From Synechococcus sp. MIT S9220 (GTDB lineage Bacteria > Cyanobacteriota > Cyanobacteriia > PCC-6307 > Cyanobiaceae): a stretch of 64,000 nucleotides of DNA. The stretch is taken from the NCBI RefSeq assembly GCF_014304815.1, contig NZ_CP047958.1:2108001-2172000 (forward strand), read 5' to 3'. Under the pieces are notes generated by a model. That model worked only from the letters and a program-made list of their open reading frames with translations, did not search any database and was not told the origin of the DNA. A program made the translations under genes and the position numbers. Below, piece by piece: positions 18,850-27,056 of this stretch. The stretch's first letter is position 1, and each line of letters opens with the position of its first letter.

Positions 18850-19655
18850 GCGCCGATCACACCCAGCCTTTACTGGGAACCACGGTGGTGATCACACGCG
18901 CCCGTGAACAGCAGAGCGAAGGCCGCAGGCTGCTGCAGTCGCTTGGTGCAAGGGTTCTCGACCTACCGGCTCTGGAAATCGGCCCGCCTGACAGCTGGGC
19001 TCCGCTCGACGATGCCCTCGCTGACCTGGAGAACTTTCACTGGTTGATTGTCTCCAGTGCCAACGGTGTGGACGCGGTGGAGTCGCGGCTGCAGCTCAGG
19101 GGACAGGGTCTGATGCAACGCCCCGAGAGTCTCAAGATTGCAGCCGTGGGACGGAAGACCGCTCAGCGTTTGGAAGAACTTGGGGCACCGGCCGATTTCA
19201 TACCGCCCACATTCGTGGCCGACAGCCTGATTGATCATTTCCCTGTGTCTGGCTGGGGGTTGAGAATCCTGCTGCCGCGGGTGCAAAGCGGCGGACGCAC
19301 TCTTCTGGCAGAAGCCTTCGGAGAAGCCGGCTCAAGGGTGGTGGAGGTGGCGGCCTACGAATCCCGCTGCCCAACATCCATTCCGGCAGACACCCTGAAA
19401 GCACTGGAGAATGGAGAGGTCGACGTGATCAGTTTCAGCAGCGGAAAAACCGTCACCCACACCGTGCAGCTGCTGGCGGATGCCCTCGGACATTCAGACA
19501 TTGAGCAGCTGTTCAAAAAGCCTGCAGTGGTTTCAATCGGCCCACAAACCAGCCAACGCTGCAGAGAACTACTGGGCAGAGTGGATCAGGAGGCGACACC
19601 TCACGACATGGAGGGACTGGTACAGGCCTGCGTTCAGGCAATGCAGAGTCGCTGA
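18846..19655 (+). CDS. hemD: Uroporphyrinogen-III synthase
   Basis: Closes hydroxymethylbilane into uroporphyrinogen III for haem, chlorophyll, phycobilin and corrin synthesis. It has 269 residues. HemD is poorly conserved, but the typical pattern is present: VVITRAREQQSEGRRLLQSLGARV near the start, WLIVSSANGVDAV near 60, IAAVGRKTAQRLEELG near 98, and DVISFSSGKTVTH near 200. It is translationally coupled to the GT2-TPR gene. Its end overlaps the convergent lipoprotein gene by 22 bases. Confidence 0.9.
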   Translation: MSADHTQPLLGTTVVITRAREQQSEGRRLLQSLGARVLDLPALEIGPPDSWAPLDDALADLENFHWLIVSSANGVDAVESRLQLRGQGLMQRPESLKIAAVGRKTAQRLEELGAPADFIPPTFVADSLIDHFPVSGWGLRILLPRVQSGGRTLLAEAFGEAGSRVVEVAAYESRCPTSIPADTLKALENGEVDVISFSSGKTVTHTVQLLADALGHSDIEQLFKKPAVVSIGPQTSQRCRELLGRVDQEATPHDMEGLVQACVQAMQSR

Positions 19656-20167
19656 GATTCTCTGGAGATTGAAAGACTCAAACAACCTCGATCCAGATCG
19701 ATGCTGTTCACGGTCCAACCGATCGGCAGCAGGGCCGCAGCATCACCGGGGCAACGGCCGCGGGGTCCAACGCAGACCGTCCCTGAGACCTCAGAGAGGC
19801 TGACAAGCGCTCGCAGTTCAGCACCGACGGCCACCACACCCCTCACCTTGAAATCTGGACCAGCTGCCGCGTTCGGATCGACCTGAGAGGTCATGGCCGT
19901 CGAGCTGACCATGGTGGGCGCGAAAGGGTCAGCCCGACCCTCCGGCACCGATGACAAGACCTGTTCACGAGTGGGCAGGGGAATCAGGCCAGTAGCAAGT
20001 GAGGAAGGCCTGGACAAAGAGATCTCTGCCGGAGGCTGATGAGACGGCAGCGCCTCGGCTGATGGCGCTTTGTTGTCTTCCTGTCCACATCCGCTAAGGC
20101 CACCTAGAACGACAACCGAAAGCAAAGACGCCCAAGAGACTGAGGCCGAGATACGGGAGGCCGTCAC
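19634..20167 (-). CDS. Putative lipoprotein, PilP-like region
   Basis: From a GTG at 20167 the product has about 177 residues and a good lipoprotein signal with lipobox LSGC (C27). After a proline-rich linker, GRADPFAP and a beta-rich segment (FKVRGVVAVGAELRALVSL) recall the PilP family of type IV pilus lipoproteins, but this match is weak. Two late cysteine pairs (VCVGPRGRC, RGC-LCIA) are unusual. The start lies one base past the stop of the SRPBCC gene, so it is probably in an operon crtQ-SRPBCC-lipoprotein. A TTG at 20218 would add 17 residues that weaken the signal. Confidence 0.6.
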   Translation of the reverse strand: MTASRISASVSWASLLSVVVLGGLSGCGQEDNKAPSAEALPSHQPPAEISLSRPSSLATGLIPLPTREQVLSSVPEGRADPFAPTMVSSTAMTSQVDPNAAAGPDFKVRGVVAVGAELRALVSLSEVSGTVCVGPRGRCPGDAAALLPIGWTVNSIDLDRGCLSLSISRESQRLCIA

Positions 20168-20168
20168 C

Positions 20169-20618
20169 TCAGCTCTGCGCTGCGTATCCGCTTTCCACCA
20201 GATCGCGGAATCGGTCAAGGTTGGCCTGAAGTTCCTTCGTCACGATTCCACCAAGAATGCTGGGTTCCATCAAGGGGGCCAGAACACCTGGCAGTTCATA
20301 GGTCACGCTGAGCTTCACGGCAGTGAGCTGAGGTTGTTCGGCGTAGAAGCGCACCCCTCCTTTGGTGGGCAGACCTCCGACCGATTCCCAATGGAGTTGC
20401 TGAGCTTCAACCCTCTGAGTGATTCGGGCCTTCCAATGAAAACGGAAACCCTGTGCTGCCAGTGTCCAGTCGGTGAGGTCGGGATCATCGAGGGTTTTAA
20501 CGGATTGGATCCAGCGCATCCATTTGGGCATCGCCTCCAGATCGCTCCAGACATGCCAAACCTGATCAACGGGAGCCTTGACTTCAGTGGTTACGGAATG
20601 TTCGAGCCAACGTCCCAT
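20169..20618 (-). CDS. SRPBCC (cyclase/dehydrase-like) protein
   Basis: A 149-residue protein of the START-like SRPBCC fold. It begins WLEHSVTTEVKAPVDQVWHVWSDLEAMPKWMRWIQSV, the standard family opening, then alternating strands and a long C-terminal helix (TKELQANLDRFRDLVE). Such proteins bind hydrophobic ligands. It follows crtQ by only 4 bp on the same strand, an arrangement that could mean a role linked to carotenoids, but that is inference. Confidence 0.85.
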   Translation of the reverse strand: MGRWLEHSVTTEVKAPVDQVWHVWSDLEAMPKWMRWIQSVKTLDDPDLTDWTLAAQGFRFHWKARITQRVEAQQLHWESVGGLPTKGGVRFYAEQPQLTAVKLSVTYELPGVLAPLMEPSILGGIVTKELQANLDRFRDLVESGYAAQS

Positions 20619-20622
20619 CGAT

Positions 20623-22095
20623 TCAAGCCACTGCGGTGTTCACGGCAAGTCGAGCCGGTTGCCCCAGGATGGCAGCAGCGGCCAGATGTCCGCTCATGGT
20701 GGCTCCTTCCATGGAGTCGATGTAATCCTGGCGGGTGTAGCTCCCTGCCAGATAAAAATTGCTGATCGGCGTGCTCTGGTCAGGTCGGTAAGGCTCCATT
20801 CCTGGCGCTTCCCTGTAGAGAGACTGCGCCAGCTTCACCACATTGCTCCAGGTGAGTTTGAGATTTGCGGCGGATGGAAACAGCTCTCGAACCTGACGAT
20901 CGGTGTGCTCAACGATGTCTTTAACAGACTTGCGCATCCAAGGGTCACCAGGCGTCAGCACACACTGCAGCAGCGAACCCTCACCTTGTTTGCGGTAATC
21001 CTCGGGACTCGCCAAAGCAAGATCCGCGAAACAGCTGAAGTCGGCATCTGCGGTGTAAAGCAAGTTGTTCAGACCGGCGGGGTGACTGAGGTCGCCACGA
21101 CTCTCGCCCTTGCTCTCACCGAGTTCCGTAACCCAACCGTCGTAACGCAACTGGACAGTGGCAACAGGCACCGCCTCGAGATGATGAATGGCCTCGAATT
21201 GAGGAAAACGACTCCATTCCTCTGGAAGCAAACGCTGGATGCCCGGCACGTCACAAGCGGCCAGGTAGGCATCGGCAACAACATGCTGTTCGCCATCAGG
21301 GGTGCTCAACTTCAGGCCCGTGACCTCCGGTTGATCCCCGTCACTGAACTCAACCTGCTTCACAGGGTGGCGGAGATGCAGCTTGCCACCACGCTGCTGG
21401 ATGTAATCGAGAATGGGACCCGTCAGCCAACGATGGGGTGATCCTTTGAGCAGATTGAGCTTGGAGGCCTCAGTTTTGGCCGCGAACATCATGAAGATGG
21501 TCAGCATGCATCGGGCCGAAATCGTTTCGCAATCGATAAAACCAAGTGCGTAAGCAATCGGGTTCCACATCCTGCGAATGCTCTCTGGGCTGCCGCCATG
21601 GCCGACGAACCAGTCTTGAAAACTGACTGAATCGAGCGCTCGAATGGTTCGCATCGCGCCTTCGTAATCGACCAGACCTCGAACGATCGGACTGGTGCCG
21701 AGAGCTAGAGCATTGCGCAGTTTGTCGATCCAACCCAGCTGGGGGGTGGTGAAAAAGGCTTTAAGCCCGTTGAAAGGGGCACCGATGGGGAATCGAAAAT
21801 CCAGTTCCCGCAGGTCACCACCCTGATTAACAAACAAATGGGTGTGATCCTTGGGCAAGAGATTGTCGAAAGCACCCACCTTGCGCATCAACGCGAACAG
21901 GTTCGCGTAATTGAAAAAGAAAACATGCAACCCCATCTCGATGTGGTTGCCATCCGGGTCCACCCAGCTGCCCACCTTTCCGCCCATGAAAGGACGAGCC
22001 TCATAGAGATTCACCTCATGGCCTGCATCCACCAAATCCACAGCAGCGGAGAGGCCAGCCAGCCCAGAACCCACAATCGCGACCCGCACCGTCAT
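20623..22095 (-). CDS. crtQ: Zeta-carotene desaturase (plant-type)
   Basis: Flavoenzyme taking zeta-carotene to lycopene via neurosporene. The 490-residue protein starts with the FAD motif [17 protein letters not shown] (GSGLAG), then [16 protein letters not shown] and [17 protein letters not shown], which is the ZDS version and differs from CrtP's HIFFGAYPN. The C-terminal [19 protein letters not shown] flavin/substrate motif is complete. It heads a likely operon with the SRPBCC and lipoprotein genes. The paralog crtP lies at 59.0 kb with crtB, and a Z-ISO candidate at 62.6 kb completes the poly-cis pathway up to the last isomerisation. Confidence 0.95.
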   Translation of the reverse strand: MTVRVAIVGSGLAGLSAAVDLVDAGHEVNLYEARPFMGGKVGSWVDPDGNHIEMGLHVFFFNYANLFALMRKVGAFDNLLPKDHTHLFVNQGGDLRELDFRFPIGAPFNGLKAFFTTPQLGWIDKLRNALALGTSPIVRGLVDYEGAMRTIRALDSVSFQDWFVGHGGSPESIRRMWNPIAYALGFIDCETISARCMLTIFMMFAAKTEASKLNLLKGSPHRWLTGPILDYIQQRGGKLHLRHPVKQVEFSDGDQPEVTGLKLSTPDGEQHVVADAYLAACDVPGIQRLLPEEWSRFPQFEAIHHLEAVPVATVQLRYDGWVTELGESKGESRGDLSHPAGLNNLLYTADADFSCFADLALASPEDYRKQGEGSLLQCVLTPGDPWMRKSVKDIVEHTDRQVRELFPSAANLKLTWSNVVKLAQSLYREAPGMEPYRPDQSTPISNFYLAGSYTRQDYIDSMEGATMSGHLAAAAILGQPARLAVNTAVA

Positions 22096-22200
22096 CAGTG
22101 CAACTGCGAGGACTCTATGAATTGATCAGGCTCAACTGCTTTAGGCAGAACAAGCGAAGGGTTCATAAAGTGAACGCAGGATCCAGTGCTAGTGCCTCCG

Positions 22201-22611
22201 ATGTCCAGCATCGAAACCACAACTGAGACCGCGACAGCCAGTGAGTCTCATACCGCAAGAGACGGAAAAGGCATCTTGATTACAGGGCCTGCCATGCAGC
22301 AGCTGGCCAGACTTTGCAGCGATCAAGGAAGCCAGCAGGTTCTGAGGGTGGGCGTGCGCTCTGGAGGCTGCAGCGGCATGAGCTACACGATGGATTTTGT
22401 CCCTGCGACAGACATTCAGAACGACGATGAGCGATATCAATACGAAGCACCCGATGGCGCCTGTTTTGAAGTGATCTGTGATCCCAAAAGCCTGCTCTAC
22501 ATCTACGGAATGCAATTGGACTTCAGCACTGCGCTGATCGGCGGGGGCTTCAATTTCACCAACCCCAACGCCACTCAGACCTGCGGCTGCGGAAGCTCCT
22601 TCGCCGTTTGA
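22201..22611 (+). CDS. A-type iron-sulfur cluster carrier (SufA/IscA/ErpA family)
   Basis: A 136-residue protein from the ATG at 22201. The first 25 or so residues are a polar extension rich in T and S. The A-type domain follows with the three conserved cysteines at C57 (GGCSGM) and C128/C130 (TCGCG). It delivers 2Fe-2S or 4Fe-4S clusters to apoproteins, of which photosynthetic cells need many. It is divergent from crtQ with about 105 bp between, and precedes the TPR and LpxB-like genes on the same strand. Confidence 0.9.
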   Translation: MSSIETTTETATASESHTARDGKGILITGPAMQQLARLCSDQGSQQVLRVGVRSGGCSGMSYTMDFVPATDIQNDDERYQYEAPDGACFEVICDPKSLLYIYGMQLDFSTALIGGGFNFTNPNATQTCGCGSSFAV

Positions 22612-22674
22612 TCCATCGAGGAGCATCAAGCTGCTGTGGGAATCTGAAGGCATTGCCCGACCGATCAGCACTCC

Positions 22675-23094
22675 ATGGAGTCCAGCCAGGAAAGTCTCTT
22701 CCAGCAGGCGATGAACCGTTACCAGCAAGGAGCTCCTGCGCAGGAGTTGCTCGCTGATTTTGAGACCATCACCGCAGCGGCCCCTCGCCAGTCAGCAGGC
22801 TGGACGTGTCTGGCATGGCTGCAGTTACTGAATGATCAGTCAGAAGAAGCTCTGCGTTCTGCTCGGATGGCCGTCAAGCTGAATAATCAGGATCCTCAGG
22901 CCCGCATCAATCTGTGTCTGGCGATGCTGGAAACCAAAGCCAAAGGCGTCAGGGATCAGATTGAAGTGGTTCAGCAGGTGCTGGCACTTGCACCCGAAGT
23001 GGGAGCTGAGCTGAAGGAATCCATTGACGACGGTCTCAAACGCCGACCGGAGTGGCCGGCACTGCTCAAGGTGAAGGCCTGGCTGGAGCTCTGA
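22675..23094 (+). CDS. Small TPR-repeat protein
   Basis: A 139-residue, fully helical soluble protein with TPR-like units: SAGWTCLAWLQLLNDQSEEALRSARMAVKLNNQDP and PQARINLCLAMLE. No signal peptide or catalytic motif. It may be a scaffold for protein contacts; its partner is unknown. It lies 63 bp after the A-type carrier and one base before the GTG start of the LpxB-like gene, so it may be cotranscribed with that. Confidence 0.78.
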   Translation: MESSQESLFQQAMNRYQQGAPAQELLADFETITAAAPRQSAGWTCLAWLQLLNDQSEEALRSARMAVKLNNQDPQARINLCLAMLETKAKGVRDQIEVVQQVLALAPEVGAELKESIDDGLKRRPEWPALLKVKAWLEL

Positions 23095-23095
23095 C

Positions 23096-24301
23096 GTGGG
23101 CCGACTGCTGCTACTCAGCAACGGCCATGGGGAGGATCTATCTGGTGCGCTGCTTGGACAGGCACTCCAGTGCGAAGGCCATGCAGTGGACGCTCTTCCT
23201 CTTGTGGGCAAAGGACAGCCTTATCGGGACGCAGGCATCGCACTGATCGGAGGCACCCAGGAATTCAGCACGGGTGGCCTGGGTTACACCAGCTTGCGTG
23301 GTCGACTAACCGAGCTGTTGCAAGGACAGGTGGTCTATCTGCTGCGACGCCTGCTGAGGTTGCTGCGTATCGCCGGGCGCTACGACCAAGTGGTGGTGAT
23401 TGGCGATGTGATTCCAGTGATGGCCGCCTGGCTCTGCAGACGGCCTGTCACGACATACCTCGTGGCCTACTCAAGTCACTATGAGGGGAAATTACGCCTG
23501 CCCTGGCCGTGCGCTGAGTGCTTGCGCAGCCCTCGTTTTCAGGCCGTGTTCAGCCGCGATCAGCTCAGTGCAGACGATCTGAGCTCACAGCTGCGCAAGC
23601 CAGTCATGTTTCTGGGCAATCCGTTCATGGATCCGATCCTGAGGGACGATCGTCGCTTGCCACAGGCACGCCGACGACTGGGACTGCTGCCAGGAAGCCG
23701 CCGACCTGAACTGGAGCACAACCTGGTGCTTCTGCTGAGAGTGGTGGAACAACTACCGGCACCTTTGCTGAGCAGTGGTGAGCTTCAGCTTGAGCTGGCA
23801 TTGGTGTCCTCACTTTCCGACACTGCACTGTCAGCGCTGATTGACCCCATCGGCTGGAGCCTTCAAAAGGCCGACAACGGACCAACAACCCTGCTGTTTC
23901 GCAACGCCCATCGGGTACAGATCCACCGGGGTGGATTCGGAGCAGTCCTGCACAGTTCCGATCTGCTGCTGTGCATGGCAGGAACGGCAGCGGAACAGGC
24001 CGTGGGTCTGGCCCGACCGGTGCTGCAGTTGGTGGGTCGAGGTCCTCAGTTCACTGCAGGATTTGCGGAAGCCCAGCGCCGTCTGTTGGGTCCAACCGTG
24101 TTCTGTGCAGATGGCGAGGTGGGCGCACCAGCCACCCTTGAACGCACAGCTGCACTAGCCCTCGAGCTCCTGGAGCGCAGCCATCTTGATCAACAGCTAC
24201 GGCGACGCTGCCATGACGAAGCACTCAACCGCCTCGGCAAAGCCGGCGGCGGCAGCAGGATGGCGGCATCGATCTCTCAGCTGCTGCAGCCGTCCGAATG
24301 A
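23096..24301 (+). CDS. Lipid-A-disaccharide-synthase-related protein
   Basis: A 401-residue protein of the cyanobacterial LpxB-like family. It opens RLLLLSNGHGEDLSGALLG, contains LLPGSRRPELEHN (LpxB-like nucleotide-sugar site), and late CMAGTAAEQAVGLARPVLQLVGRGPQF, a GT-B acceptor/donor motif. Marine Synechococcus lipid A differs from the enteric kind, so the true substrate may be another glycolipid. The GTG start at 23096 follows the TPR stop by one base; the ATGA overlap with the next gene suggests coupling. Confidence 0.85.
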   Translation: MGRLLLLSNGHGEDLSGALLGQALQCEGHAVDALPLVGKGQPYRDAGIALIGGTQEFSTGGLGYTSLRGRLTELLQGQVVYLLRRLLRLLRIAGRYDQVVVIGDVIPVMAAWLCRRPVTTYLVAYSSHYEGKLRLPWPCAECLRSPRFQAVFSRDQLSADDLSSQLRKPVMFLGNPFMDPILRDDRRLPQARRRLGLLPGSRRPELEHNLVLLLRVVEQLPAPLLSSGELQLELALVSSLSDTALSALIDPIGWSLQKADNGPTTLLFRNAHRVQIHRGGFGAVLHSSDLLLCMAGTAAEQAVGLARPVLQLVGRGPQFTAGFAEAQRRLLGPTVFCADGEVGAPATLERTAALALELLERSHLDQQLRRRCHDEALNRLGKAGGGSRMAASISQLLQPSE

Positions 24302-24573
24302 GTGAGCCGAACTCCGAACCCGCCTGGAAACGCTGGCTGGATCGCATCCTTGTCCTGAATGTCTTCCTGGTCATAGCTGGGGCTGGATGGTTCGCTGTTG
24401 CAGTGATTGGCAGCAGTCAGGGCCTGGAGGCGCCGATGACATTGTTCATGCGCCTGTGGGAACCCCTGTTCACACCAGCCATCGGCCTGCTGATGGGCGC
24501 AGCCGTGCTCAGCGGTTGCTGGAGCTGGTGGCAACGTCGAGTGCAACGGGCAGAGTCGGGCAGAGGAAGTTGA
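24298..24573 (+). CDS. Small two-helix membrane protein
   Basis: A 91-residue protein with two hydrophobic helices (about VLNVFLVIAGAGWFAVAVIG and LFTPAIGLLMGAAVLSGC) and charged ends. I recognise no family. Its ATG overlaps the LpxB-like stop by four bases. The 3' 65 bases overlap the convergent TIGR01777 oxidoreductase gene, an unusually long tail-to-tail overlap for such a short gene. Confidence 0.6.
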   Translation: MSEPNSEPAWKRWLDRILVLNVFLVIAGAGWFAVAVIGSSQGLEAPMTLFMRLWEPLFTPAIGLLMGAAVLSGCWSWWQRRVQRAESGRGS

Positions 24574-25453
24574 AACCAAGCGCCTCGAGGCGACTTGAAC
24601 TCACGAACTGCCCCTCCAGAACAACCTTGGAGCCATCACCCAGCAGCAGCTGCAGCATCGGACCTGGCACCGGCAGAAGACTTGGTCTACCGAGACAACG
24701 GCCAAGACTTCCTGCAAAGACAGCCATGGTCACAGGGTCGGGAGCCACAGCGTTGATCACGCCAGACCAGGAGTCCGTTTCCAAGGAACTCTGAATAATC
24801 CTGCATAAGTCGCCACGTTCAATCCAGCTCATCCACTGCTGACCGGAGCCGATCGGGCCGCCGAAGCCGGCGCGGAACACCGGCAACATTTTGGCGAGAG
24901 CCCCTCCCTGGGAGGACAACACAATGCCGATTCGCAGCACAACGAGCCGAGTTGCTGCGGGCTTTTCAGCGGCAGCCTGCTCCCACTTCTGACACAGACG
25001 GGCCAGAAAATCCTGCCCAACGGAGCTGCTCTCCTCAAAGCGTCCATCAAGACTGGTGCCGAAATAGCCAACAGCTGAGGCATTCACCAGCACGGATGGA
25101 GGCTTGGCCAGCGTGGCCAGGGCACTCACAAGATGACGGGTGGTCTCAAGACGACTGGACTCGAGGGTTTCAAGGTGCTGAACAGTCCAGCGCTGTTCAG
25201 CGATCGGTTCACCAGCGAGATTCACAACGCCATCACTGGCGGCCAACGCATCATGCAGAGGCGTGGAGTCAGACCAGCTAGATGCCACAGCTGGATCCAC
25301 CTGAATCCATTGAAGACGTCCTGCAACGTCTGAGGGGAAGGCCGCCGGAGAGGCACGGCGACTGACGATAGTGAGTTGATGACCGGCAGCCTGCAGAACG
25401 GGAATCAGACCACGACCAACCAAGCCCGTGCATCCAATCAGCAGAAGGCGCAT
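24509..25453 (-). CDS. TIGR01777-family NAD-dependent epimerase-like oxidoreductase
   Basis: A 314-residue SDR-fold protein. The start has LLIGCTGLVGRGLIPVLQAAGH (GxxGxxG), then VVNLAGEPIAEQRW near 75 and VNASAVGYFGTSLDGRFEESS near 125 with the family's YFG pattern, followed by MSWIERGDLCRII. These match the YfcH-like group once called cell division inhibitor SulA. The reaction is not known. It lies 27 bp after the antiporter gene on the same strand. Confidence 0.88.
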   Translation of the reverse strand: MRLLLIGCTGLVGRGLIPVLQAAGHQLTIVSRRASPAAFPSDVAGRLQWIQVDPAVASSWSDSTPLHDALAASDGVVNLAGEPIAEQRWTVQHLETLESSRLETTRHLVSALATLAKPPSVLVNASAVGYFGTSLDGRFEESSSVGQDFLARLCQKWEQAAAEKPAATRLVVLRIGIVLSSQGGALAKMLPVFRAGFGGPIGSGQQWMSWIERGDLCRIIQSSLETDSWSGVINAVAPDPVTMAVFAGSLGRCLGRPSLLPVPGPMLQLLLGDGSKVVLEGQFVSSSRLEALGFNFLCPTLPVALDVATSSSNR

Positions 25454-25480
25454 TGCAACGGCGGCGTCAAGTGCTCGAGG

Positions 25481-26740
25481 TTAGGAAGCGACGGAGGGAT
25501 CAGTGTCTTCAACGGGCAAGGTGAGATTCATCTTGCGCGCCATGGGCACCAGCGCAAAGCCCTGGATGAAGAGGCCAAACAGCACCACGGCCAGAGCCAG
25601 CGGAGGCATCTCCACACCCCAGCCCACACCCGGAGTCGACCAGGCCTTGATGGCCATCGCGATGGGGACGGCGCCGCGCAGGCCTGCCCAACACACAAAA
25701 ATCCGTTCGCCATGGCTGAAGGGCGTCCGCCAGAGAAGGGTCTGCACCATCAGCAAGCGCACGAGCTGCATCACCAGAAACAGCACGAAAGCCAGGCCGA
25801 CGGCGTGAACCACATCCTGAGGATTCACCACAAGCCCCATGCAGAGAAACAGCAGGAGCTCGGCCATTTTTGCGTAGCTGGAATGGGCTTCCTCCAGGCC
25901 GTTCTGGTCAAGATCGGCACTGTTGCCAAGCACCAGCCCTGCGACGTAGGCCGCGAGCAACGGACTACCGCCCAGCAGCGAAGTGCCACCGCTGAGCACC
26001 ATCAGCAAGGCGAGGCTGACCACCGGCAGCATCGAGGTCTGATTCAGCCCCATGCGTGTTCCCAGCAACTGCACCGTGAGACTGCCGCCGAGGAAACCGA
26101 TCAGCATCCCGAGCAGGAACTGACGGATCAGATCCGTCACCAGCAAACCAGCGCCGACGCCCTCACCAGCGGCCAGTGCCAGAGCTAGTCCAGCAAGCAC
26201 GACAGCAATGGGGTCGTTGAACCCGGATTCGCACTCGATCAGATCGGTGAGCGGCTTCGGCAATCGGCCCTGCAGCGGACGGAGCAGAGCCAGAACAGCA
26301 GAAGCATCGGTGCTCGCGACCATGGCCCCAACGAAAAGACTGCGCGGGAGGAGGGCGGTGCTCGACTCCGTTCCTTGCGCCAGACCGAAGCCGAAGACCA
26401 CCAACGTGATCAGTGCTGCCGTGATCAGCACACCGATGGTGGCCAGACGAGCCGCTGGGCGAATCACTCCACGCACCTGCTGCCAGTTGGTGGTGAGACC
26501 TCCGAAAAACAACACCAGCACAAGAGCTGCTTCAGTGATCTGCTTGGCCGTATCAAGACTCAGCAGTGTGATTTCATGACTGCCGGGAACAACCACTACG
26601 TGATTTTCAATCAGCAGACCGAGCAGCAGCACCATGAGGATTCCAGGAACCCTCACCCGGGCCGCAAGGTCATCCAGCAGAACTGAGACCAGCAGCAACC
26701 CGCCGAATGCCACCAGATAAAGCGAGAGGCCGTTGTCCAA
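25481..26740 (-). CDS. CPA1-type cation/proton antiporter
   Basis: An inner- or thylakoid-membrane antiporter exchanging Na+ or K+ for protons. From a TTG at 26740 it has about 419 residues; a longer frame to 26878 crosses the divergent ndhO start and is unlikely. About 12 hydrophobic segments are seen. Ion-binding signatures are VASTDASAVLALL and ECESGFNDPIAVVLAG (the ND of the CPA1 family), and a late WAGLRGAVPIAMAI. The ion selectivity cannot be read from sequence. Confidence 0.85.
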   Translation of the reverse strand: MDNGLSLYLVAFGGLLLVSVLLDDLAARVRVPGILMVLLLGLLIENHVVVVPGSHEITLLSLDTAKQITEAALVLVLFFGGLTTNWQQVRGVIRPAARLATIGVLITAALITLVVFGFGLAQGTESSTALLPRSLFVGAMVASTDASAVLALLRPLQGRLPKPLTDLIECESGFNDPIAVVLAGLALALAAGEGVGAGLLVTDLIRQFLLGMLIGFLGGSLTVQLLGTRMGLNQTSMLPVVSLALLMVLSGGTSLLGGSPLLAAYVAGLVLGNSADLDQNGLEEAHSSYAKMAELLLFLCMGLVVNPQDVVHAVGLAFVLFLVMQLVRLLMVQTLLWRTPFSHGERIFVCWAGLRGAVPIAMAIKAWSTPGVGWGVEMPPLALAVVLFGLFIQGFALVPMARKMNLTLPVEDTDPSVAS

Positions 26741-26798
26741 ACCAACTGCGGAAGTGGTCTTGAAGGGTTCTAGCCTGAGCTGCGAATAACGACCCGTG

Positions 26799-27056
26799 AT
26801 GGCAGAGACAGAGTCGAGCCCTGCAGCAGCTGCCAAGCCACCCGCTCCCCTAAAAAAAGGTGCGTTGGTGCGGGTCAACCGAGCGGCCTATGCCGGCAGT
26901 GTTGAATCCGGAGCCAGCGATCCTTATCCACCGGCTTACATCTTCGATGGTCCTGGAGAATTGTTGGTGGTGAAGGGCGACTACGGGCAGGTCCGCTGGC
27001 GGCGTCCGGTACCCGATGTCTGGTTGCGCATCGATCAGCTCGAGCCTTTCGCCTGA
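26799..27056 (+). CDS. ndhO: NAD(P)H-quinone oxidoreductase subunit O
   Basis: Oxygenic-photosynthesis-specific subunit of thylakoid NDH-1, which takes electrons from ferredoxin. It has 85 residues, with a proline/alanine-rich start, then [44 protein letters not shown] and IDQLEPF, the NdhO pattern. GTG at 26796 directly precedes the ATG. It is divergent from the antiporter gene, and its last 22 bases overlap the convergent PMT-like gene. Other NDH-1 genes in the window, ndhM and ndhF, are dispersed. Confidence 0.94.
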   Translation: MAETESSPAAAAKPPAPLKKGALVRVNRAAYAGSVESGASDPYPPAYIFDGPGELLVVKGDYGQVRWRRPVPDVWLRIDQLEPFA

